From NCBI GenBank assembly GCA_022496185.1, contig WTXG01000191.1, positions 1 to 64,000 of the forward strand: a DNA stretch of 64,000 nt. The letters are read 5' to 3'. Every line of letters starts with the position of its first letter. Position 1 is the stretch's first letter. The position numbers and the translations under genes are program-made. Shown here one piece after another: positions 22,601 through 33,220 of the stretch. Under the pieces are notes generated by a model. That model saw only the letters and a list, made by a program, of their open reading frames with translations. It was not told the DNA's origin and did not search any database. This DNA comes from Multifurca ochricompacta (taxonomy: Eukaryota > Basidiomycota > Agaricomycetes > Russulales > Russulaceae).

Positions 22601-24556
22601 GTGTACCCTTCCCTTTGAACCCCCTTGCCATCTCCTAGGGCTCCAGTGTGCTCAGTGTGTTTCCGGCACAGCAACTGGACCCTGTCCCCACTTAACAGCC
22701 TTAGGGGATTAGCTCCCTCTGGCTGACTCATCCCATCTCTCTCTGTGCTTGGTTATAGCACCAACCCTTAATCCGTTCCGAGGCTAGACAGTAGCCTGGA
22801 GCCTAGCCTTACCAAGCTAGGCTCCTGGCTGAGGCAATGGACCCGCGTCGATCCGTGCATGTCGCACACAGAACGCCCTGCTGAGCGTAACACACGAGAA
22901 GTCCTGGAGCTTGAGGAATACAACTTCACACTCAAGCACCTACCTGGAGCTCGTAATGCACGAGCTGACGCCCTGTCTAGACCAACCGGACGGGATGAAG
23001 GGGAAAATGACAACGACAATATTGTTGTTTTGCCAGAAGATGTCTTCGCGAAGACCGCTGTTGTCAGCCTCCATGACATGGATCTATGGGCCCAAGTGAC
23101 GCAGAACATGAACCAGGAACTGTGCAAATCCTGGGCAGAGCCGCATAACATAAAGATGAAAGATGGCCTCTGGTGGAAAGATGGTGATCAATTGGTTGTC
23201 ACCGGTGGTGACAACATTAAGAGGGGGGTGATTCATTTTCACCATGACCTTCCCTCAGCAGGACATCCTGGCATCGCCAATACCTACGCCCTTGCCAAAC
23301 GAGATTACTGGTGGCCGAACATGAAAAAGGATGTTGAAGCATATGTCAAAGGATGCGCAGAATGCCAGGCAAATAAAGTAAACACTCACCCAAAACCGCC
23401 GGCACTTTCACCCATCACACCGATCGCGACAGCTCCCTTCCAGACCATCGCCATGGACTTCATCGTCAAACTTCCCCAGTCACAAGGATACGACTCAATA
23501 CTCACCATCATGGACCATGACTATTCAAAGGCCGCCCTCTTCATCCCCTGTAATGAGACAATATCAGCAGAAGGGGTTGCGAAACTCTACCTGGACCACG
23601 TCTACCGGCATTATGGACTGCCGCAGAAGATTATTTCTGACCAAGACCCACAGTTTGCTTCCATGTTCGCACGAGCCCTCTGTAAACGTCTCAACATCCA
23701 GCAAAACATCTCTACCGCGTATCACCCCCAGACAGACGGACAGTCGGAGCGGACAAATCAGTGGCTAGAACAATACCTTTGATTTTGGTGTAACGAACGA
23801 CAGAACGACTGGGCAGAATGGCTGGCGACAGCTGAGTTTGCGCACAATAGTTGGCCAAACGGAATGACGAAGACCACTCCCTTCTCTCTTATTATGGGAT
23901 GGAACCCTCGCACCACATGGACAGACAAACCCACAAATGTACCATCTGTAACACAGCGTATCGGCCAATGGGAAGAAATACGGGAATCGGCCAGTAGAAA
24001 CCTTCAGAAGGCGCAAAGGACCCTAGCCGAGAAGCCTACTAAGTTTACACCCTACCAGGTCGGAGATCAAGTCTGGCTAGAAGGGCGCAATATCCACACG
24101 TCACACCCAACAGCAAAACTAGCTCCTAGATGCCATGGCCCCTTTGAGATTGAACAGAAGCTGTCAGACATCACGTACAGGCTCATGTTACCCGCCAGCT
24201 GGAAGATACATCCTGTCTTCCATGCTAGCCTTCTAACACCATACAAAGAAACTGCTATTCACAGACAGAACTTTCCCAGACCTCCCCCTGACCTCATCGA
24301 CGGGGAACTGGAATGGGAAGTGGAATGCATTGCTGACACCAAATGGAAGGGTCGAGGACGTAATCGGAAGCTTCACTATCTGATCAAATGGAAGGGATTC
24401 CCAGATGCCGACAACTCATGGGAACCTGCTGCGGATGTCTTTGCGCCCAAACTCATCAAAGACTTCTATAGACGCCATCCAGAGGCAGATAAAGAGCCAG
24501 AGAAAATACGAGTTGCGGAACAGCTCTCCCTCCCACAACTTACCAGAAACTCGCTC
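19682..24556 (+). pseudogene. pol: Gypsy-2 pol, with chromodomain
   Basis: Protease DSGATDNF (~19815), reverse transcriptase YMDD (~20875), RNase H (~21290-21590 and from 22893), integrase HHCC (~23230-23370), DDE core (MDFIVKLP, ISDQDPQF, GQSERTNQWLE) and chromodomain (WEVECI...YLIKWKGFPDADNSWEPA, ~24313-24450). Interruptions are a missing T in a T-run near 20550, TGA for Arg at 20842-20844 and 23780-23782, and the solo LTR at 21592-22892. There is no stop between the chromodomain and ORF3, unlike in the relatives. Confidence 0.9.
21592..22892 (+). mobile_element. Solo LTR of a large-LTR gypsy-like family, copy 1 (1301 bp)
   Basis: It starts TGTTACAAACC and ends GAGCGTAACA, flanked by CACGA at 21587-21591 and 22893-22897. 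Excision restores the RNase H frame (SRRIAREVLELEEY). TATATAAG is at 22446-22453 and AGATTTGACC at 22480-22489, the same 34-bp spacing as in the other gypsy LTRs. The left part is rich in TGACC/CATGTGACC-like short repeats. No internal coding region of this family is in the window. Confidence 0.93.
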
Positions 24557-25747
24557 ATGTCTTCTTCAAAGATCCACGCCTCAGCCGCCATCGATGCGTT
24601 TCCCCTACTTACTCCTGTGCACCCTCCTTCTCGCCCACTTTCTCCTATTGATTACGATGCGACCGCCCAAGTGGCCCAAGGGGACTGAATCATCGACATC
24701 AACGAAGATTTTAATTTGCCTGAACACCCCCATCCCAACGACCTGATCGACGTAGACTTTGGCGACGAGTCCCCCGAGTTCCCCTTCTTCCCTAACGACC
24801 CCAACTCGCAGTTTTATTTTCCGCTCATGATCCCAATGGCCAAAAATGACGGCACTACAGAGGTGGCAAAGTATATTTACTACACCAATGAAGGTATGGA
24901 TGTAGCCGGATGCCTGGAAAAGGGAGGGCCTGTCTATGGGGCCCCAGTCTACCTCGAGGAGAAAAACGTCGGGCGACTCCACTATGTCCTAGGACCTGAA
25001 CATTTGCAACATCTCTCAGCCCACGACCCACGCGCCTTTGCGATTAACGAAGTGCTTCGGGACCTACGAATGCCACGACTAACCGCCGAGATTGCACGAC
25101 TCCACAAGTTCCAGGCACTCCGGGATAACTTAGAGATGCAGCGCCGTGACTATGAACGACAGATGGTAAAGATTAATCAGGGGGTTTTTGACATAGAGCA
25201 TCACCTGGCAAGCATCAGGACGAGGCTGGAACGAGGAGAGGCATACCAGACTATTTCTGAATGGTACGCCGATATTTTTGCGCGACCACTCCCTCGTCGC
25301 CACCTCGACCTTGCACCCCGGCTTAACCCTCACTGCTTCGAAATGCCGCACCTCCATGAAAACCCCGATGGCAAGCTTTGCTGGTGCTGCAGTAGCAAGT
25401 ATCATCTCAGCTGGTGCTGCCCTAAAGCCACGAAACAATGTCAACACTGTCAAAGTACCTTGCACTGGAGTCACCAATGCTTGTTCCGACGACTCACACA
25501 GGCCCCCACTGTCCAGAACCCCTCAGGATGGTGCGGCAAATGTCTCTCCCACAACGCCGGACATCGAGAGATCGACTGTCATGTTTACGACGGCTGCTTT
25601 CGCTGTAGGAGACGGGGGCCCTATGGTTTTCTACGAACACACGTTTGCCCCAAAGACAAAGAAAAGGAGAACTACGATGCTGATCACTACGCCGTAGCCG
25701 ATGACTACCTTTCCCTGGTCCAAGATGACGACGGTGCACCAATCTAG
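24557..25747 (+). pseudogene. Gypsy-2 ORF3, zinc-knuckle array protein, one stop
   Basis: Reading from ATG 24557 to TAG 25745-25747 gives 396 codons with one internal TGA at 24686-24688. The frame is continuous with pol. Order: short Ser/Ala-rich start with SPIDYD, acidic stretch (DESPEFPFFPNDPN), conserved core (GMDVAGCLEKGGPVYGAPVYLEE), coiled-coil-like region about residues 165-225, then CWCCSSKYHLSWCC, CQHCQSTLHWSHQC, CGKCLSHNAGHREIDC and CFRCRRRGPYGFLRTHVC, and the acidic tail DDYLSLVQDDDG. The first two Cys/His units fit C-x2-C-x4-H-x4-C, the zinc knuckle of nucleocapsid proteins. No membrane segment is seen. Function unknown; RNA or DNA binding is likely. Confidence 0.8.
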
Positions 25748-25778
25748 CTGGCTCTGCTAGGACTTAAAGAGGGGGTAA
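25744..25778 (+). other. Gypsy-2 3' hairpin and polypurine tract
   Basis: CTAGCTGGCTCTGCTAG (25744-25760) forms a 5-bp stem CTAGC/GCTAG over the ORF3 stop codon, followed by the purine tract AAAGAGGGGGTAA that abuts the LTR. Confidence 0.55.
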
Positions 25779-26371
25779 TGTTACGAACCCCACAGTGTCA
25801 TCTTGTTTTCTTTTTCTTCACGTGACATAACCTTTGACCCTGTTTATCCCTTTGTTGACCGTGTTATGACTTCCTTTGTACCTATTTGTTCCTTATCTTT
25901 GACCCGAGGCTGTGCTTATCTCTGACTCATACTTTACACAAAGACGCTTACGTATTTTCCCACCAGAACTGTGACTATACCAGATTCGTCTACGTATATT
26001 CTCACCTGGCCCACTCGATTCCATTCCCTCTTTGGATAGATTACGACTTCGTTGATACACCGAGTATGACACTCCGATTCAGACTCCGACCTCTATTACG
26101 TATATAAGGCCTGCCTAGATAGCCTGTATACCTTAGACTCGACTTCTTAATCGACTTGGTGCATTACCTTCTGGGTGATTCCTAAGACCTGACCTTTGAA
26201 TCGTCTCAGTGCTTCTGGCACTCTTCCGCTCACCAATACTAAGGGATTAGCTCCTTGGTATTGACTTCTCACCCGAACTCTGTGTACTTGAAAGACAGTG
26301 CACACCTGACTTCGTAGTTTCGCTACGCGACTTATCACACGTCGTGACGAACACCCGCACTAGGCATTACA
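25779..26371 (+). repeat. Gypsy-2 3' LTR (593 bp)
   Basis: It is the uninterrupted partner of the 5' LTR. TATATAAG at 26101-26108 and AGACTCGACTT at 26135-26145 are 34 bp apart. No ATG lies between 26135 and the LTR end; the two ATGs in the equivalent 5' LTR segment are CpG transitions. Confidence 0.93.
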
Positions 26372-26719
26372 CCAGATCATCTTTTGATCACATGGTAACT
26401 GGTTTTGGACTAGTGCTGGAATGAAGGAGCTGGAATCTGGAGACCTTGTACACCAGTCTCACTTTCCCTCCATGCAACATGAGCACATTCTTGACCTCGA
26501 GAGTGATGCAAGTGGTGTGAGCATGCCAGAAGTAGGCATTCAAACATGTCAAGCATTTCAGCTTGCATAAGCAAATCTACAACTTGTATGCAAAACTCAC
26601 AAACCACGCTCGAGAGTTAGAGAAGTTGGATCTCTGATGATATGTTCATTCAATTGTGAACAGCGGTGTGCTCATTTAACTCATTTCCATCAATGATCAA
26701 TGCCTTCACCATGGAGGGA
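26372..26719 (+). other. Copia-A pol C-terminus and 3' untranslated region
   Basis: After the target duplication, the Copia-A frame continues (SSFDHMVTG...) to TGA 26422-26424. The rest, to the GGAGGGA purine tract at about 26713-26719, is noncoding and recurs in part at 7595-7745. Confidence 0.75.
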
Positions 26720-28826
26720 TGTTGACACAGGATGTGTCTAGAGATGCTTCAGGCATCTAAGGTTCGCTTCAGCTGTAGATTAGATTAGATTAGATCTCGG
26801 AGTATCGGACTTTTTATGTTATCTTTATTACATTTCTTTCTCACCTTACTCAGCTGATTAGTGATGGACTTACAGTGGGTCAAAAAACCGTCCCAATGTT
26901 TGCACCATTTCTAGTATTCACTCTATAGCACCTCAGCATTTAGGAATCTGGTTATGGTGTGGCTGTATGTCTGAAAGCCCTGCTTCCTGGCTACCATGCC
27001 CAATTTGGATCAAAGAAATTGGCCATGATATAAGCATTTTATGATCAAATCAAATCAATCAATCATCGGGACAGTTTTTTGACCCACATTTTAAATCCAC
27101 TATCTGCCCAATTACTCCTTTTTTTCACCCCTTTTTGCCTTGGTAACTCCTTGAATCCTTTTAGTCATCCTTTCTATAACCTTTTGCCATCATTCTGGTG
27201 CATTTTTATTCCACTCCTCCACCACCCTCTCCCACAACTCAGGTATCCCCTTGACTGGTTAAGAACCGTCTTCAGATCCACCCAGAGGTGTCCAATGGGG
27301 CTAATATTTCAAGGGATTGGGCTATCCATACCAGGCTTCAATATTCCTGTCTTAAAACTGCTGGCTTGCCTTCTTGGAATTGTGTTTTGGGTCATTGTCC
27401 CACTGAAACATGCTTTCACCCTCCACCATTTCTTACTTTTCAAACCTTTCCACCACTCCGCCATCCAAAATATCACAGTACTGGCATGGATTCATGATCC
27501 CCTAAACCCCTGTAAGCATTCCTAGTCCATTCCACCCCATACAAGACCAATACCATAAGTTCTTCCTCCTCCATGCTTGACTGTCAGGGTGGTGGTTCTG
27601 TCAGAGAGTGGTTACCATGAAAATTGGACAGTGGATGACTGGAAAAGGATCTTGTGGTCAGGTGAGACTATAATGAACAGAATTGGTTCAGACAGAAGGA
27701 GCTACACTTGGGAAAAATAAGGGAGAACCACCCTCTGACAGAACCACCACCCTGACAGTCAAGCATGGAGGAGGAAGAACTTATGGTATTGGTCTTGTAT
27801 GGGGTGGAATGGACTAGGAATGCTTACAGGGGTTTAGGGGATCATGAATCCATGCCAGTACTGTGATATTTTGGATGGCGGAGTGGTGGAAAGGTTTGAA
27901 AAGTAAGAAATGGTGGAGGGTGAAAGCATGTTTCAGTGGGACAATGACCCAAAACACAATTCCAAGAAGGCAAGCCAGCAGTTTTAAGACAGGAATATTG
28001 AAGCCTGGAATGGATAGCCCAATCCCTTGAAATATTAGCCCCATTGGACACCTCTGGGTGGATCTGAAGAAGGTTCTTAACTAGTCAAGGGGATACCTGA
28101 GTTGTGGGAGAGGGTGGTGGAGGAGTGGAATAAAAATGCACCAGAATGATGGCAAAAGGTTATAGAAAGGATGACTAAAAGGATTCAAGGAGTTACCAAG
28201 GAAAAAAGGGGTGAAAAAAAGGAGTAATTGGGCAGATAGTGGATTTAAAATGTGGGTCAAAAAACTGTCCCGATGATTGATTGATTTGATTTGATCATAA
28301 AATGCTTATATCATGGCCAATTTCTTTGATCCAAATTGGGCATGGTAGCCAGGAAGCAGGGCTTTCAGACATACAGCCACACCATAACCAGATTCCTAAA
28401 TGCTGAGGTGCTATAGAGTGAATACTAGAAATGGTGCAAACATTGGGACAGTTTTTTGACCCACTGTAGTAATGCGCAGTAAGCATGTGATATCTCTTTG
28501 GCCAATGGCCTTTATCCCTCTTAGCTTATTGTCCAGCACTTGTGGACTTATTCCCAGTGCGCACAGACCATTTCCCCTGGCCCCTATGGGTATATAAGGG
28601 TGTCTGTTTTGTCTCTTCCACTTCAGAGTTCTTCTAACCTCTGAAGTGTAAGTCACTTTTACTATACTCTTCTTTACCTTTGACTAACCGTCTTCTGTAG
28701 ACTACTTGTCTTTTAGGTCAGTAGTATAGTTGTATAGAGTTCTTCTAACCTCTGAAGTACTACTTGTCTTTTAGCCTAACCGCTACTAACCGCAGTCAGT
28801 ATAACCAGCAGCATGTTTGTTTGACA
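26720..28826 (+). repeat. Copia-A 3' LTR, split by a Tc1-like element
   Basis: It starts TGTTGACACAGG and ends TTTGACA. After removal of 26873-28466 and one TA, it is 511 bp and almost identical to the 5' LTR. The unfilled site, GGACTTAGTAATGCG, is visible at about 9825. Confidence 0.93.
26873..28466. mobile_element. Palindromic Tc1-like element 2 (1594 bp), two C-terminal halves
   Basis: It is bounded by CAGTGGGTCAAAAAAC and its complement, with TA at 26871-26872 and 28467-28468. Arms at ~26873-27613 and ~27727-28466 are near-perfect inverted copies. Read outward from the centre, each encodes the C-terminal half of a Tc1 transposase (VKHGGGRTYGIGLVWGG, FSGTMTQNT matching the D-N-D-P-K-H region, SPIGHLWVDLKK). 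The unique centre (~27617-27726) encodes the preceding segment (WTVDDWKRILWSGET), where SGET replaces the usual catalytic SDET. A second inverted copy of the terminal repeat lies near 27068. Its ends differ from element 1, so this is another family. Confidence 0.87.
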
Positions 28827-28833
28827 AGACAGG

Positions 28834-29340
28834 TGTTGAACACAGAAGATGTTCGGTGATGCTTCAGGCATCAGGTGATCAGATTAGTTACTTTGTAGAT
28901 AAGATTAGATACCGGAGTTTTGGACTTTTTACATTATCATTATTACTTTCTTTCTCACATTCTGCAGTAGCTGACTGATGCACCATGTAACATGTGATTT
29001 CTGTAATAGCCAATGGCTTTTCTCCCTCATGTTTATTGTTTGGACTTTGTCCAGCACCTGTGGACTTATTCCCAGTGTGCACAGACCATCCCTTGGGGTA
29101 TATAAGGGTGTCTGTTTCATCCCTTACACTTCAGAGTTTCCTTCACCTCTGAAGTGTAAGTCCTATCTCTCTTACTTACTATCCTACCTTTGACTAACCG
29201 TCTCCTGTAGATAACTTGTCTCTCTAGGTGTGTAGTATAGTATAATAGAGTTTCCTTCACCTCTGAAGTATAACTTGTCTCTCTAGCCTAAACCACTAAC
29301 TTTCCACAGTCAGTATGCTGTGCCTCATGCCTGTTTGACA
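28834..29340 (+). repeat. Copia-B 5' LTR (507 bp)
   Basis: It starts TGTTGAACAC and ends TTTGACA. TATATAAG is at 29099-29106 and the CTTCAGAG/CTCTGAAG hairpin at 29129-29154, 30 bp on as in Copia-A but with a different loop. Confidence 0.9.
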
Positions 29341-30271
29341 GGTTATGGGCCCTGGGCACGCTTTACTGATCTGTTCCTTTATTTGATCAGTCCAACCTTT
29401 CTTCAAGCTCACTGCTTTAAGACTTTTGTTTCCCAATCATCTCAAACAGTGAGCTTTGATTTCTTTCCCCTTGCCCTTAACTGTCCACAAGGTGGTGCAC
29501 TTCATGTGCCCACCTTGATCTGTTTGGCTAGTCCCTCAGGGGATTCTTGCAAGAGGTGATGAGGGACCCTAAGCAGGTGAAACACCTTGAGTTCCTCATG
29601 TGTGCTCTAAGTAAATAGTATTCTTAGTTGTAGCTGGGTTTTCATCCCATCCATAGTCTTAGTAGGCCACTTGCCCAGAAGGCTTGAGGCTATAGGTTCA
29701 GTCAATGCTTGGCTCGATCTGTAAGCCAGGTTTAGCAACCTGCTGGTAGAGTTTAGGGTCTAGAACAAGGCATGGGTAGTCACTCCCATGATGCTTGGGC
29801 TTGATACAAGTAGGCTTGAACTACTATAGTATTTACACAGTAGCTAGAGGGTTTTGTCTCTGGGCAGAAGTACCTGCTGCTTTCATTGGGGGTTCGCCCC
29901 AACCAGAGGAAACCTAATAGTCTACTATAGTCATGGCCCCAATCATCTAGGGCTTAATCATGGACTCCACCACCAGCACTAGAGGAAGGGCTATATACCC
30001 TTTGTCTCTAGTGGAACTTGTGGTTGGCTCCTCCATGACATGACTCCCCATCTATTTACACAACATCCCCCTGATGTGGGCTTAGGACTTGTTGTAGATG
30101 GTGCTAGACAGCCTACTATACTACTTAGAAGTCACACATCAGAGGCAGGACTTTTTTAAGTTCTGAAGCATAGCACCACAGAATGGACGGGCCCTCTTAA
30201 ATGAGACCTGGACAACTGGTTCTAACTGCTCCTTGGAACCAGGATCAACCTTTTTTTTAAATCATCTCAAA
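29341..30271 (+). other. Copia-B primer site and leader
   Basis: GGTTATGGGCCC at 29341-29352 matches the half tRNA-iMet site of Copia-A. The remaining leader shows no gene, but shares blocks with the Copia-A leader (for example GGTAGTCACTCCCATGA and CCTTGGAACCAGGA). Confidence 0.75.
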
Positions 30272-30490
30272 ATGTCTTCCATCATCTTCCCCCCCACTTT
30301 CAAGTTCGACAAACTTGATGGCTCCAACTGGCAGCAGTGGTTGGTGTCTTTCACTGCCCTGCTTAGGATAAATGGGATGAAGAGGCACATCACGCATGAT
30401 GCCCCTGAATTCCTGAATCCTCCTAAGCCAGAGGATGGAGAGAAGGATGATGAGTATGCCAAACACTTCGCACTTTGGTCAGAGCTGATG
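30272..30490 (+). pseudogene. gag-pol: Copia-B gag, N-terminal piece
   Basis: ATG 30272 (MSSIIFPPTFKFDKLDGSNWQQW) is homologous to Copia-A gag at 11642. It stays open to the Gypsy-3 junction at SELM, where TGATG is duplicated (30486-30490 and 39758-39762). The frame resumes at 39763. Confidence 0.88.
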
Positions 30491-31067
30491 TGTCATGAAC
30501 TGACACCCTAGAAAACCTCCTGACCCCCCAGAAATCCTCAGACGCTCCCAGAGACCTTGTAAAACCCTCAGAAACGAAGATAACCCTAGATTAAGACCAG
30601 AGAAGAGCCGGTCCGGACCAGAGCCGGACTCCTGCCAAATTAGAGACCTGTGGGAAGAGTACTAACAGAACCCCACAATGCCTAAACAGCAGTCCACAAA
30701 CTGTGGACTGCGGACTGCGGATTTCTAAGCCCAAAAAGTGGGGCTATTCTCATTGGTGGATCAGTAGGGAGTTAAAGCGAAGTTAACCTCCCCTAAAGTG
30801 GTGCACAGACCAAAGTCCCGGTTGTAATTACGTATATAAACCCTTTGGGAATAGAATGGACAGCTCCAGACTGTCCACTTGTGATCCGGTTCCTGATTAC
30901 CTAGGAGATTAGCCCCACCTCGTGGAAGGCTTCTCATCCCTTGCCCTTGAGCTGTTCGCTTCGTGTCTCTTGCACTTTCACCCTCACTCTCACCCTTTTG
31001 CCCACTTCCAAATCCCTTCCCCTCGCATACAACCCACTGTCCAGGCAGTCGACAGTGAGTTGTAACA
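30491..31067 (+). repeat. Gypsy-3 5' LTR (577 bp)
   Basis: It starts TGTCATGAACTG and ends GTTGTAACA. TATATAAA is at 30833-30840 and AGACTGTCCA at 30868-30877, 35 bp downstream. An ATG lies at 30856-30858 just before that point and none after it. Confidence 0.92.
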
Positions 31068-31069
31068 TT

Positions 31070-31079
31070 TGGACAGTCT
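31070..31079 (+). other. Gypsy-3 self-priming site
   Basis: TGGACAGTCT starts 2 nt after the LTR and is perfectly complementary to AGACTGTCCA at 30868-30877. Both sites differ from those of Gypsy-1/2/4 in a matching way. Confidence 0.75.
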
Positions 31080-31114
31080 CTTTCACAGCAGACAGTGACT
31101 GACAAAGTGCCCTA

Positions 31115-32172
31115 GTGTCCCAAAACAGCTCTCCTGTGTCCTACACCTCGGATCAAGCAGCCTCCCCCCCCTACGAGCTTACCCCCCCCCACGAAATCCT
31201 CAACTTCGCTGCCTTAGTAGAGGCAGCTGCCACAGCATCCCCGGCCCCCCTTCATCGGTCTTGCCTCCTCTGGAACTCCCAGAACTTCATCCTTTCCCTG
31301 TGCCCTCCCCCACCCTCCAATTGCCCCCTCTCGTTCCCCCAGGCCTCTTAGACACGTCCAACACCTTTGGCACCCCCCCTCCTCGTTATATTCGCCTTCC
31401 AACCCCAGCTCCACCCCCTCCCACTACTGCAAACGCCCTCTCCCCTCGCCACCCTGGCCCTGACCATCGGACACCTCCTCCTTCTCTTGTTCATCGTCCT
31501 ATTTGTATCGATCATCCAACCAACCCTCATCAATTTCTTATCTACTACTCGCTTGACGGTCGACAGGAGTCTTGGGTGCCTGCCCAGTTTTCCAGAGAGG
31601 TCAGCTTTTTTGACCAATTTCCCTGCTACTTGGACGTGCTTCGTGATCAGGCTAATTACCTCCCTGGGACTCGCATTCCTATCCGCTTCCCTCACTTTCA
31701 TAACGTTCCTATTCGTCCTCGCATTGATCGATTCATTCGTTCCCCTCATTACCCCACCTCCCACTTTGTAAACCTCAATCTCTGTGCCAAAGTAGGATAC
31801 TTGGCCCCCAACCCTCGCACCTTCCCCAGTGGTCTCTTGGTCTATTCTTGGAACGCTTCCATTGCCCGCCTGGACTGCACCCTCTCCCCAGAATTGCAAG
31901 ACGTCTTCAGTGGAGCCAGAGCATTACTTCAGGGGTTTGACCTGCTAGACGGACGCTTTATCTGCATCTTCGGGACCCTGAGCTTCACTGATTTAGGAGT
32001 CTTGGTGGAGGAGAGATACTTTACAGTTTGGGACGCACTTAGGAATCACTTAGAGCTTGTCCCCTTCATTAACCCTGTCCGCTTACCTACCAATCCCCTT
32101 ACCCTCCTCCCCATCCAACCTGCAGACGGGTACTCGTGCTTTGAAGATATAGATTTCGATAGTAACCTCTAA
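31115..32172 (+). CDS. Gypsy-3 leader ORF A, no ATG
   Basis: Coding-like sequence starts at GTG 31115 (SQNSSPVSYTSDQAASPPYEL...), then shifts frame in a C-run near 31240 and continues open to TAA 32170-32172 (main block from about 31261, ~300 codons). The N-terminal third is Pro/Ser-rich; the rest looks globular and rich in aromatic residues (YYSLDGRQESWV, FFDQFPCYLDVL, YFTVWDALRNHLEL). There is no Met codon in frame and no ATG in any frame. I do not recognise the protein. If made, it must start at a non-AUG codon or come from a spliced RNA. Confidence 0.55.
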
Positions 32173-32198
32173 ACAGTACGTTGTGCACCTAACTGTAG

Positions 32199-33164
32199 AG
32201 GTCCCTAGTAAATAAAGACAACCCCTTGGTCCGGAAAATAGTGTCCTTTCCCGCAGAAAGAGAAGAACGCCTCCAACGTGTCCAAAGACAATTCAACCAC
32301 CTCTTCCAGCTCCACAGAGAAGCACAAATTGCCCTCCTCTACCCAGAACCACTCATCAGCACCCTCCACGACGACGGACAAGCAGAAGGCTGGTGTGACG
32401 TAGATACCATCTATCTCCCTCTTCGAATTCTCCTCCCCTTTGGACAAGTCCTCTCCCAAACCCAGTACAACCAGTTCCTGTCTGGACCCTGTCAAGCCAT
32501 TCCTCGGGACTCCCAGCACCAACTCCTCTATTGGCACCTTGCCCAGCTCACCCATTCCACAGGGGACCCCCTAGAAACACTCTTAGTCTGTGTCAACGAC
32601 GAATACCTTTGGAAAGAACACATTCCCCCTCGCATCCCAGAACTTGAAACCCTCTTGCTCAGAGGAGAACGCCTCTACTACCTCTCCACCTTTCGTCTAG
32701 ACCACACCAGAATCAACCTCACCTTTGACGAGATCCGCCTTCACTCCGCTCCCTCCCCCTCTGGCTGGCGCCTTGTAGAAACAGAAGGAATACAAATTGA
32801 ATACCTGTGGACAGCTGATTACTGGGAGACCACCTCACGCAACCACTGCCCTTTCCTTGTTAACCCCCCCATCTTCACAGACCCCCCTTACCTCCCCACT
32901 TACGCTGAACCCTCCCCAGGACCAGAAGAGCTCACCTTCCCTACCCTTTCCCTTACAGAAGTTACCCAAGAAGAAGAACGCCTCACCCAGACCCAGACAA
33001 TCCTGATCAGTAACACTACCACCTGGTCTGACCTCGAAACCCCCACAGAAAACACCTCTGACTTCGAAGAAAGCCCCCTGCATCCCATCGACGTTGCCTC
33101 TGTGACATTGATCTCTGTACCTGTAGTTTTCGTCCAGACACCCCCCCTACTCCCCCAGGAATAG
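32199..33164 (+). CDS. Gypsy-3 leader ORF B, no ATG
   Basis: About 320 codons are open from just after TAG 32196-32198 to TAG 33162-33164. The N-terminal part is basic and possibly coiled-coil (EREERLQRVQRQFNHLFQLHREAQ), the middle is globular-looking (WHLAQLTHSTGDPLETLLVCVNDEYLW), and the C-terminal part is Pro/Thr/Glu-rich. No Met codon occurs in the frame. CTAAC followed by TAG at 32189-32198 resembles a fungal branch point and 3' splice site, so an intron between A and B is possible. No known family is recognised. Confidence 0.55.
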   Translation, partial: RSLVNKDNPLVRKIVSFPAEREERLQRVQRQFNHLFQLHREAQIALLYPEPLISTLHDDGQAEGWCDVDTIYLPLRILLPFGQVLSQTQYNQFLSGPCQAIPRDSQHQLLYWHLAQLTHSTGDPLETLLVCVNDEYLWKEHIPPRIPELETLLLRGERLYYLSTFRLDHTRINLTFDEIRLHSAPSPSGWRLVETEGIQIEYLWTADYWETTSRNHCPFLVNPPIFTDPPYLPTYAEPSPGPEELTFPTLSLTEVTQEEERLTQTQTILISNTTTWSDLETPTENTSDFEESPLHPIDVASVTLISVPVVFVQTPPLLPQE

Positions 33165-33220
33165 TATTGTGGAGACCCTCGGCCTTTGATACGTACTTAC
33201 CTTCACATTACTCGATCTAA

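Larger units (their letters stand above)
15921..26371 (+). mobile_element. Gypsy-2: chromovirus inserted in Copia-A pol
   Basis: LTRs of 593 bp (5' copy after removing a Tc1-like insert) bracket gag, pol and ORF3. The target duplication CCAGA is at 15916-15920 and 26372-26376. Its proteins resemble those of Gypsy-1/4/5 but form a separate subfamily. Disabling changes are few: 1-nt losses in gag and the RT, three TGA codons at Arg positions, and a 1.3-kb solo LTR in RNase H. Confidence 0.95.
9681..28826 (+). mobile_element. Copia-A: Ty1/copia element carrying four younger insertions
   Basis: Two near-identical 511-bp LTRs (9681-10191, and 26720-28826 after removing a 1594-bp insert and its TA duplication) bracket a leader, gag-pol and 3' untranslated region. 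Inserts are a solo copia LTR in the leader, Gypsy-2 near the pol end and a palindromic Tc1-like element in the 3' LTR. Near-identity of the LTRs and only three disabling changes in gag-pol point to a young copy. The flanks (GAAGC and AGACA) do not match, so there is no target duplication. Confidence 0.93.

Noticed and set aside
24557..25747. ORF3 as a retroviral envelope
   Set aside because: It sits in the env position but shows no signal peptide, transmembrane segment or cleavage site; Cys/His knuckles suggest an intracellular nucleic-acid-binding protein.
31348..31899. 183-codon minus-strand ORF opposite Gypsy-3 ORF A
   Set aside because: It is the antisense of a C-rich coding-like segment, and the antisense protein lacks convincing features.
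32164..32198. An intron joining Gypsy-3 ORFs A and B
   Set aside because: CTAAC...TAG fits a 3' splice site, but I see no convincing 5' donor at a usual fungal intron distance; kept only as a possibility.
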